Below are positions 56,345 to 64,000 of a DNA stretch of 64,000 nucleotides, piece by piece. Numbering within the stretch: position 1 is the stretch's first letter; each line of letters begins with the position of its first letter. The DNA is taken from contig NC_082405.1 of the NCBI RefSeq assembly GCF_004011695.2, positions 1,302,001 through 1,366,000 of the forward strand. Reading direction: 5' to 3'. The stretch comes from Ascochyta rabiei (taxonomy: Eukaryota; Ascomycota; Dothideomycetes; Pleosporales; Didymellaceae). Under the pieces are notes generated by a model that ran no database searches, was not told the DNA's origin, and was given only the letters and a program-made list of their open reading frames with translations. The translations under genes and the position numbers were made by a program.

Positions 56345-57289
56345 ATGATTCTACTCACTTCATTGTGTCTACTCTCCAGCCTTGTCGCTGCGCAAATGAT
56401 TGGGCGATACAATGCGAGCGATGACCAGAACTCCAGCGTCATCTCATTAGTCAACGGCCGCATCTTCACCCCTGGCCTCGCAATCATCGCCTCGCCTCAA
56501 CCTAACACCCCCATGGGCGGCGACTTCCTCCACATCGCCCTCGACATATCCGGCGACGGCGCGCTGCCCTTCCCACCAAGCTCCAACCCGTCTGCATCCA
56601 CTCGGTTCCACAACGTCAATCTTTTCCTAACCAGCACCACCATCGACAAGAATTTCACCATTTCCAACGGAACAACGAGCACTCCACCACTTTCCAACAT
56701 CCTTGAACAAGAAACAGGCTCCACGGTCAAGCATGTGAACTTTGAGTGGCCCCTGTGTCTCGTCGGCAACGGTAAAGATGCAAAGGGCACAGCGCGCGGA
56801 GCTTACAACATCTCCATTCACCAGTCCTTCCGCCTGAATGGGAGTGATTTCTACACTATTTTCAACCTGCCCATTGAGGTCACGAACAACATCGAGCAGT
56901 TCCCAGGAGCGCGGCAGTTGCTGACGTATCCCAAGCCAGGCCCGCTAAGCGCAAATGGTGGGAGGATGGAGTGCGGGACGCTTGCGAATAAGGTGAGGGC
57001 GGAGGATGAGTTGAAGGGGAGTGTCGCAAACCCGGAGAGTCAGCCTTTTGGGGACTCTGGAAAGCTAGATGTTGGAAACACAGGTAATGGAGGTGGCCAA
57101 AGTACAGGTAATGGAGGTGGTCAAAGTACAGGTAACGGAGGTGGCCAGATTGGTGGGTCGAGTGGTGGTCCGAGTGGTGGATCAAATGATGGACAGGGAC
57201 AGATCGGTTTGAGTGTAGGCTCTGCAGTAAGGGTTGGAGTGGTGTGGACGATGTTGCTGGCTGCTCTGGTAGCTTGTTCACAATCGTAG
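56345..57289 (+). CDS. Secreted, probably GPI-anchored surface protein
   Basis: Single exon, 314 residues. The signal peptide is MILLTSLCLLSSLVAAQ. The mature domain (about residues 18-215) has several N-glycosylation sequons (NAS, NSS, NFT, NIS, NGS) and few cysteines; it ends with the conserved-looking EQFPGARQLLTYPKPGP. A Gly/Asn/Gln/Ser-rich spacer contains about three copies of an eight-residue repeat (GNGGGQST). The C-terminus is hydrophobic (VGVVWTMLLAALVACSQS) after a small-residue region, a classic GPI attachment signal. No catalytic motif. Proteins of this shape are common cell-wall components of filamentous ascomycetes. It is convergent with the hydrolase gene, with 47 bp between stops. 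Confidence 0.8.
   Translation: MILLTSLCLLSSLVAAQMIGRYNASDDQNSSVISLVNGRIFTPGLAIIASPQPNTPMGGDFLHIALDISGDGALPFPPSSNPSASTRFHNVNLFLTSTTIDKNFTISNGTTSTPPLSNILEQETGSTVKHVNFEWPLCLVGNGKDAKGTARGAYNISIHQSFRLNGSDFYTIFNLPIEVTNNIEQFPGARQLLTYPKPGPLSANGGRMECGTLANKVRAEDELKGSVANPESQPFGDSGKLDVGNTGNGGGQSTGNGGGQSTGNGGGQIGGSSGGPSGGSNDGQGQIGLSVGSAVRVGVVWTMLLAALVACSQS
57083..57154 (+). repeat. Coding minisatellite, 3 copies of 24 bp
   Basis: Unit GGTAATGGAGGTGGCCAAAG plus TACA; copies start at 57083, 57107 and 57131 (the third diverges at its end). It encodes GNGGGQST in the spacer of the surface protein. Confidence 0.88.
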
Positions 57290-57336
57290 GGAACCAATCA
57301 ACATAGCGCCAGGTGCACACTTTGTTGAACTCAGTA

Positions 57337-58346
57337 TCACTGTAGCCACTTGCCCTCAACCCATTGCAATCCCTCCTTCAACCAAGGCTCTTCCTCCTCT
57401 TTAGCCTGCGTGTCGAACCCATGATCCTGCCCCTTTATGATCTTCAGCCTGATCTCCACGCCCTCGATCTTCTCACACTTCCCCACAAAGGCCTTCGTAT
57501 CCTCAATACTGACCGCTGTATCCACATCTCCATGATGAATCCACGTGGGCGGCAACCATCTCTTCTCGTCAACAAGATACAACGGCCACATCGCCTTGTC
57601 CTTCCCAAAGAACTCCAGATACCGCCCGTACGCCGAGAGAACGTAAGACAAATTCATACGCGCAGGCGGGACGCAGGATGAGACGACGATGCCGGGCTTG
57701 ATCGCTGCTACGTGTTCATCCACTAAACCTGCTGGCGGAGACGGCAAGTCAACAAACAGTTCACTCGGTTCCCGTCTCAAGCTATCCGTCATAGGGTACT
57801 GAGCCAAGACTGCTTTGATGCTGCCTTTCGGTTGCAGAAGGCCGGACATGAGTGCCATGTAGCCACCCGCGGAATCACCCGACGCTAGGACACGATCAAA
57901 ATCCAGCTCTGCGGCTACTCCTTGACTCGCGAGATAAGACGCGAGACCTCCGGAACGGAACCATGTCCAGAAGTCTGCGAGATCTTCGAGTATGTCGGCA
58001 CCGCTGTGTTCGGGAACGAGGCGGTAATTGGGCGAGACGACAATGGCGTTGGTGCGGTGTATCAACGGGACGAAGTAGGCCGCGAACCACGGCGCGTAGA
58101 GACAGTCGCCTGTAACCTGTTCATGTTGGTATCAAAGTAAGGCAGTATGTGACAGTAGAAAAAAACTTATCTTACCAGACCCCCGCCGTGGAATTTGACG
58201 AGTACGGGGTGTGTTCCTGGTCTGAGGCTTTTCGGGACCAGGATGCCGACTTCTACGTCCTGCTCGTTGACTTTCTTGTATGAGGTACGGTAGACGTCAA
58301 AGCTGTCAAAGCGTGTTTCTGGCGTTGTGCTGTCAAAGGGGGCCAT
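57337..58346 (-). CDS. Alpha/beta hydrolase (esterase/lipase, hormone-sensitive-lipase-like)
   Basis: Two exons, 58346..58176 and 58116..57337, 59-nt intron (GTAAGA...GAACAG), phase 0, 316 residues. Exon 1 ends at the oxyanion motif VLVKFHGGGL. Then YRLVPEH and the nucleophile elbow VLASGDSAGGYMAL give the Ser. The acid is probably the Asp in HHGDVDTAVS, and the His is in KGQDHGFD near the C-terminus. This HGGG plus GDSAGG pair is typical of the hormone-sensitive-lipase (abhydrolase_3) group. No signal peptide, so probably cytosolic. It lies next to the galactonate genes; a role there (for example lactone or ester hydrolysis) is only a guess from position. Confidence 0.85.
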
Positions 58347-58735
58347 GGTGGTGAGGTATAGGATGGGGATATTCTTTCAGAGCAGCTTGTGTTTAATGGG
58401 CACGCAGAGTGTTATGTCACAGCAGGAAATGAGTTTGTGGATCGTCGTACAGTAGTGCGTCTTCCTCCGAGTGGCTTCAGGGAGGTGACACGTCACGGAC
58501 TGTTTGCAATTGTCGAGGTTAGTGATAGAGACGCGGGGTAAGGGTATCAGGAAGCTTCAGAAGCGAGGGTACAGTGTTTGTCAGCAAATTTGAAGCGTTA
58601 TCGTACAAGGTAATCGTCGCGCCTACACTACATGAAATATACCTTCTGTAGTCCTAGATGGAGGTAACAACTGATTTGGCTGCATCTTCCGCTTGGTATT
58701 TCCTCAATTCAATTGGTCTTCTTTGGTATCTGAAC
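58347..58735. other. Intergenic, 389 bp
   Basis: Upstream of the hydrolase gene and downstream of the aldolase, same strand. No recognised element. Confidence 0.5.
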
Positions 58736-59783
58736 TTACTTGAAGTCTTTCTCAGACAGCGAGTCTTCTGCCTGCTGTATTCTCTCCCAAGCCTCACTCC
58801 ACTTCTCCCACTCACCTTCGGGCAGCTTGCCCTTAATTGGCAGCCTTCCACCCTCCAATGTGCCATAGCCAGTGACACGCTTAACGGCCTCCTTGATACC
58901 TACAATGCCGTACTTGCCAATGTATTCCTCCGTTGTGCTGACAATGTACTGCAGCTTCTTGATCTTCTCCAGGTTCTCGTTGCTAATCGGCCGGGCTTCG
59001 GCAAGCTTGTATAGTGAACAGACGGTCTTGGGGTAGATAGCCGCCAGACCGTCAATGACACCAGCCGCATCGAAGATGACGATGGGACCGAGTTGCTGTC
59101 CCAACCCGCTGTACACCTTGAACTTGCTGTGGTCGATCTTGGGGTCGAGCGAGACCTGGTTGTGCCACGATACAACAGCATGAGACATCTTGCAGCCGAC
59201 GATGTTGGGGTGCTGGGCGAGAATGCGGTACGTCTCTGGAGTGACCATAACGCCGTTGGTTACGCCGGGGTAGTTGTAGCTATGTCTGGTCAGTCCCTGG
59301 CATGTCCTATACGACTACCGTCACTTACATGAGAATCGGAAGAGGTGATGCATCCGCAACAACCGTATACCACTCCCTGATGCCCTCCTGGCTGGCCGCA
59401 GCGCCAAAATACCCAGGCGCAAGGACAAGTCCCCACTGTGCACCTGCCTTCTTGTAGTCCTCAAGCTGCTCCAGCGTCTCGTCAACGCTGTTGATCAGTG
59501 TTCCCGCCATGATGGGATAGTCGGGGAATCCCGCATCGTTCAGTCCTTTGCGCACGCCAGATATCAGGTCAATGCGCTCCTGACGGTTCATGTGAATGGC
59601 CTCGCCAGTAGAGCCGAGCAGAACAAGACCGCGGACGCCATTCTTGGCAAGGAACACACTGTGCTCAGCTTGTGTCTGGACGTCAACGGTAGCCTGGAGT
59701 GTTTTGGATTCAGCGGCGGCCTTGAAGAAGGTTGGGACGGGCACGAAGACGCCGTTTGGCGGGGAAGTGGAGGCTGAAGTCAT
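58736..59783 (-). CDS. DapA/DHDPS-family aldolase, probable 2-keto-3-deoxy-sugar-acid aldolase
   Basis: Two exons, 59783..59329 and 59279..58736; 49-nt intron (GTAAGT...ACATAG); 332 residues. The TIM-barrel family motifs are present: VLLGSTGEAIHMNRQERIDL, IMAGTLINSVDETLEQLEDY, LVLAPGYFGAAASQEG. The proton-relay Tyr sits in YNYPG, created by the splice. The Schiff-base Lys is in NIVGCKMSHA. Fungal members include the L-2-keto-3-deoxygalactonate aldolase of the galacturonate pathway (LGA1/GaaC) and 4-hydroxy-2-oxoglutarate aldolase. Divergence from a DgoD-type dehydratase, 415 bp away, points to cleavage of 2-keto-3-deoxy-galactonate to pyruvate and glyceraldehyde (inference). The stop TAA lies inside a GTAAGT sequence, so a further 3' exon cannot be wholly excluded. 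The earlier ATG at 59840 is possible but adds a Thr/Arg-rich leader. Confidence 0.85.
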
Positions 59784-60198
59784 TGTGTGGCTCGTGCGTG
59801 GTGTTGTGGGCTTCTGAACTCGGTCTTCGACTCGACTCAACTTTAAAAAACAAACACAGGGCTTGAGATATTTGTATAAGAGAGGCTTTGGGCGAATGGC
59901 GACTTTATTGCATCTGCCGCTGGTCGACTATTCGGTGCCAATTGCTCCATTTTCCGAAGCTAGAAATCGACAGTGGACCGGCAACCCCGCGCCATGAGCT
60001 GGATGGTAATGGAGGGGCTCAATTCGCTGCCTCAGGGTCATTTCTGTGGGGAGCTCTACTCACACACTAGTTGGTCGCCGCGGCAATTGACCACGACTTG
60101 CGAAGAATAACCGTTCTATAGACGAAACGTAGTTCAACATTCCACCTGAAAGCCAACCAGACGAAACAAGAGAACCAATCCAGTTTGGAGAACACATC
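59784..60198. promoter_or_regulatory. Shared divergent promoter of aldolase and D-galactonate dehydratase genes
   Basis: 415 bp between the two starts. No exact palindromic Zn2Cys6 site was identified by eye. The divergent arrangement suggests co-regulation by sugar acid availability; this is inference. Confidence 0.45.
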
Positions 60199-61473
60199 AT
60201 GGGAAAGATAGCCAAAATCGAATACTTTCGTGTACCTCCACGCTGGCTCTTTGTCAAGATCACCGACGAGGAGGGTAACTTTGGATGGGGTGAAGCTTCC
60301 CTCGAAGGACACACGCAAGCGGTGGAAGGATGTCTCGATGCATGGGGCGAACGATACACCGGCTTTGAGGCAGAGTAGGTTCTTCACCAAGAAGTGCGAC
60401 GTGGGAATACTTTTTTGAACGACCAACCTCTCGTGTCTGACACTTCCATAGTGAAATCGAGCACATATGGCAAATGTCATGGCGTACTTCGTTTTACCGT
60501 GGCGGCCCCGTCTTCATGAGTGCACTCGCAGGAATCGACATCGCGCTCTGGGACCTCAAAGCACGAAAACTAAACGTGCCAATCTACCAACTACTGGGTG
60601 GTAAAGTGCGAGAAAAACTGAAAGTATACGCCTGGATTGGAGGCGACCGACCAGATGACGTGAAGGCACAAGCGTAAGTCGATCATGGTCTGCTTCCGAA
60701 AGAATCCATCACTTATTGCGTACAGACAAGCGCGCAAAGACCAGGGCTTCACGGCCGTCAAGATGAATGCCACAGAAGACCTGCACTGGCTGGACTCGCC
60801 AAGAGCTCTAGAGTCAGCAGTTGCGCGATTAAAAACAGTGAAAGACTTGGGCATGGATGCTGGCATGGACTTCCACGGCCGCGTGCACAAACCCATGGCC
60901 AAACAACTCGCCAGAGCGCTGGAACCGCACCACCCTTTGTTCATCGAGGAACCTCTTCTCTCCGAGCACATTGGCGGCATCAAGCAACTCTCTCAAACTA
61001 CGACCTGCCCCATTGCGCTCGGCGAGCGTCTGCACAGCCGCTGGGACGTGCGTCCTTTCCTCGAGGAAAACTGCGTGGACATCTTACAACCAGATATCAG
61101 CCACGTCGGCGGGATAAGCGAGATGAAGCGCATAGCGTCCATGGCGGAAACGTACGACGTCGCACTTGCGCCGCATTGCCCACTAGGACCTATCGCGCTG
61201 GCCGCATGTGTGCAGGTCGATGCCACAGTAGCGAATTTTGCGATCCAAGAGATGAGCCTGGGGATCCATTATAATGCGGGTTCCCAAGATCTCACTAGCT
61301 ACACTAAGAACCCAGAAGTTTGGAGTGTGAAGGAGGGGTACATTGAACTTATGAAAGGCCCTGGACTTGGTATCGAGATCGATGAGGAACAGGTGAGAAG
61401 ACTGAGTAAGGATGCGGTGGCCTGGGTTAGTCCGGGCTTTATTGGGCCTGGGGGTGAGGTAAGAGAGTGGTAA
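60199..61473 (+). CDS. dgoD: D-galactonate dehydratase (DgoD type, enolase superfamily)
   Basis: Three exons, 60199..60374, 60452..60673 and 60726..61473; introns 77 and 52 nt; 381 residues, against about 382 in the bacterial enzyme. The capping domain starts [19 protein letters not shown] and [10 protein letters not shown], then [20 protein letters not shown] and [13 protein letters not shown], all DgoD-like. The barrel has the metal ligands in MDFHGRV (Asp, plus the catalytic His), FIEEPL (Glu) and ALGERL (Glu). [15 protein letters not shown] and the second His in [14 protein letters not shown] complete the site. The enzyme dehydrates D-galactonate to 2-keto-3-deoxy-D-galactonate. It is not the longer LGD1-type L-galactonate dehydratase known from fungal pectin catabolism. 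The introns show a long residence in fungi even if the gene came from bacteria. Confidence 0.92.
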
Positions 61474-61645
61474 AGATGCCATGTCACTGTATAAGGTAGC
61501 AAGTGGGTATATACAACACATGCGTCTGATCGCCAACTCGTAAATGTGTCAAAGGCCAGTAGTAAGATCGTCAAGACACGTCCACTCATTGTTGTCTATC
61601 CTTTACGCTAGTGGCCTTGGTCTGGACTTCTGTCAGCCTTTCCCC

Positions 61646-64000
61646 CTAGCCAGTTTGTATGATGATGCCGTTAACATAGGTAAATTCACTGATATCCAAG
61701 TCCCCTTCGAAGTCTTTGTCGAAGTCGTCTCCAATGAGCTGGCTGATGTTACGACTACGCGCCGCAGGGCGGGCTTCGGTGGCTCGGTTGCTCAGGGACC
61801 CTTCCTTAGCGTAGACACTGCGATTTGTCTTGGTTCTGGCAGCTGGTTTGGCAGATGCCGTACGTACATCAGACAGTGTGGAGTTCTTCGGGATGTTGGA
61901 GTGAGTGCCCGCCGGCACAGGAGTGGAACTCATGCTTCTCAGGCGTCTTCCAAGATCTGTGGTAACGGTAGCACCCATACGCACTTCCTTAGCCGTCGCT
62001 TGGAAAATTTGGTCGTTGGTGTGAAACTCTTCGTCTGCATCGCTAATTTTCCGTATCTTCTCTTGTGCTCTGACCGCAGCACTACGTTTTCCCAGAGAGA
62101 TCGTAGCAATCTGAGATTTCCTGCAGTGATACTCCTGAATAGGCGTCTGAGGTTCCGATAGCTTTGACTTAGCCGAAGGCATTTGAGACAGCGTCATAGG
62201 CATGCTTGACGCCACTGTCCTGAAGCCAAAACCATTTTTTCCCCTGCTCATAGGCGTGACGGATGACGCAGACGGTGGCGGGGGACCATTAGGTTTTGAA
62301 GTTGCTGAAGCAGTGATCTTAGACCTCTTTGAATGGGAGTCAGGAAGAATGGATGGCTTGTTGCGATCCGTGAAAGGAGACCCTGAGCGACTGTACGTGA
62401 ATTGCTCATAGTCATCCAGGTCGACCTCCTTCCTCTTCCTGCTCGGACCCAATGTTTCGGATGTACGAGACGCCACAGAAGTCCCGCGCTGATGTATCAG
62501 GAGTTTGTCCGGCAATCTATTTGCTGACAATGTGGAGCCGGGGGATCGCGACGTCGAAGTGTAGATCTGCGCACTGTCGAGAGTTCTAGGAGTAGCAGCC
62601 GCCGGTAATGGCTTTTTGAATGCTCTTAAGAGAGTCCCAGCTTCAGCGGCCTGACACGTAGTTGGTGCCGACGCGACTGATGGAGGTGGCGTTGGTGGAT
62701 GCATCTTTTGCATATCGTTCGTGAATATTGAAGGGTTCGCAACGGTAGACGCCGACGAAGCCACGCCTATACTGTCATTACTTGAGACAGTCATACTCCG
62801 CTGGTTCAGGATTGCTTTGATGTTTAAATAAGCTGTTATTGCGTCAATCTACATATTAAGACTGAAACATCTCACGTCTGCACTTACCCATAGGGACATC
62901 TTCTATGTCCACGCCGTCATCACTGTCCTTTCTGGCGAACATATCGCTTGAGCTTGGTGCTATACTTTTCGTTCGCTCATCCTGCTTGTGATGATGCAGA
63001 GCCAGAAGATCCTTGTTGCCCGGAACTACGACCTGGTGGACTGTGAGATTGTTCATGTCTTGCACTACAACATTCGTAGGGGTGGTTTTATTCTTCCTGT
63101 CGAAAGAGCTGAGTGCATTCTCATGAGCTGGCTGTGGGGGTGCTTGTGCTTGGTGTTGCGACGAAACAGTGCACCGAGAAATGGGCGATGACAATGAATT
63201 GAGGGCGGTAGAATCGCGGCTCTGATCGCTGTGAGGAAGTCGCACGGGGGCGAGATTGGTGACCGGCCTATGGTTGCTAACTCGAGCATGGTGAGGAAGG
63301 CGTGGCTGACCCTGTGTTGATCGCCCAGCCTCGCCATTCTCACGCTTGATGTGCGGTGGCTTTGACATTGGCTTGTGGAGTCAGAATGGGAGGACTGGTG
63401 AGAGTGAGAGACAGGACTCACATGTTTCTTCTTTGAACTCTCACCAAAGAGCTGTACTGTGGCTGTCGGGATGCTGGGTAGAACGGGAGTAGACACTGCA
63501 GTGCTCTTCTGGACTGCGTCTCTCCTCACCTCAACGATCATATCGTCGTCGTCGTTTTCGTTATCAGAACATAAGTCGATTATCTCGTACTTGTTTGTTC
63601 GACCTGGCTGGCGCCGTAGGCTGGTAACGCTGGGCTTGTATTGTCCTGGCTTGAATAGCTGTCCTTTGGGCGAGACGGACGGAGCTTGCTCGTTTTTCTG
63701 TGGCTGGGCTTGAAGCGATTGGGGCAACAACTTCATCTGTTGTTTCACTAGTTGTTGAGGCGCTGCGGCAGACGGCGTTGCTTGGTCCTTTTGACGCTGA
63801 CTACCCTGGGCCGTGGACAACGCCGTTGACTGACCACTTGAATGTTGCTTCCTCTCAGGGCCTGGCATCGGTAACGGCTTCTGGCTTGTATAGGCTGGGG
63901 CAAGACTCATCTTGGAGGCAGTCGGTTGCGTTTTATATGCCACCGAGTGAGTTACAGATATGTCGCGACTGGAAATACTCGACGCAAGTCCATAAAGCTC
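61646..64000 (-). CDS. Large disordered protein with SUMO-interaction-like motif (5'-truncated by window)
   Basis: Exons on the minus strand: at least 64000..63422, 63371..62888 and 62814..61646. Introns are 50 nt (GTGAGT...CACAAG) and 73 nt (GTAAGT...TCAAAG), joined in phase. The frame runs open off the right edge, so the start is missing. At least 744 residues are visible. Nearly all is low-complexity Ser/Pro/Gln/Lys. Two islands stand out: YEIIDLCSDNENDDDDMIVE, a hydrophobic-acidic patch typical of SUMO-interaction motifs, and a C-terminal DDFDKDFEGDLDISEFTYVN. RKRKEVDLDD and several KR clusters suggest a nuclear protein. The family is not recognised. Both acceptors (CACAAG, CAAAG) are AAG rather than CAG or TAG, which lowers certainty of the exact junctions. 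Confidence 0.6.

Overview
The window is a gene-dense piece of a filamentous ascomycete genome (Pezizomycotina, Dothideomycetes-like by gene content; the class is an inference). The support is direct: most genes carry one to four short spliceosomal introns (mostly 41-60 nt, GT-AG, often with a CTAAC or CTGAC branch site), a Zn2Cys6/fungal_trans regulator is present, and the housekeeping set is eukaryotic (MCM4, TPS1, coatomer zeta, tubulin cofactor A, NEDD8/Rub1, THO7, Elongin A, Rqc2/NEMF, ENA-type ATPase). All coordinates below come from hand reading of frames and splice sites. For every spliced gene the exon lengths sum to a multiple of three.

Layout. 1-5.8 kb: three poorly known genes, including a membrane-protein gene with an in-frame TAG followed by a long open frame, then a ketopantoate-reductase-family enzyme. 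6.6-25.3 kb: a compact housekeeping block with Elongin A/THO7, cofactor A/MCM4 and HIRIP3-like chaperone/TPS1 as divergent pairs, then a mitochondrial protein, coatomer zeta and Rqc2. 25.3-29.9 kb: gene-poor, packed with unrelated microsatellites. 29.9-34.8 kb: an epoxide hydrolase and a TBC-domain RabGAP. 34.8-39.8 kb: almost empty, with one orphan exon-like frame. 39.8-41.3 kb: a disordered nuclear-type protein. 43.6-49.2 kb: Rub1, a Zn2Cys6 transcription factor and a membrane-anchored RING-H2 protein. 50.5-53.9 kb: an ENA-type cation ATPase. 56.3-61.5 kb: a GPI-type surface protein, an alpha/beta hydrolase, and a divergent pair made of a DapA-family 2-keto-3-deoxy-sugar-acid aldolase and a DgoD-type D-galactonate dehydratase. 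61.6-64.0 kb: the 3' part of a large disordered protein with a SUMO-interaction-like motif, cut by the window edge.

How they fit together. Most genes are unrelated housekeeping neighbours. The clearest functional unit is the aldolase-dehydratase pair, whose two products would carry out successive steps of non-phosphorylated D-galactonate catabolism (D-galactonate to 2-keto-3-deoxy-galactonate to pyruvate plus glyceraldehyde). The MCM4 promoter carries an exact MluI-box (ACGCGT), the G1/S control element. No transposon, CRISPR array, tRNA or rRNA gene was found. I saw no clear case for an entirely new system. The best leads are the in-frame TAG gene, the galactonate pair and the cluster of tandem repeats.
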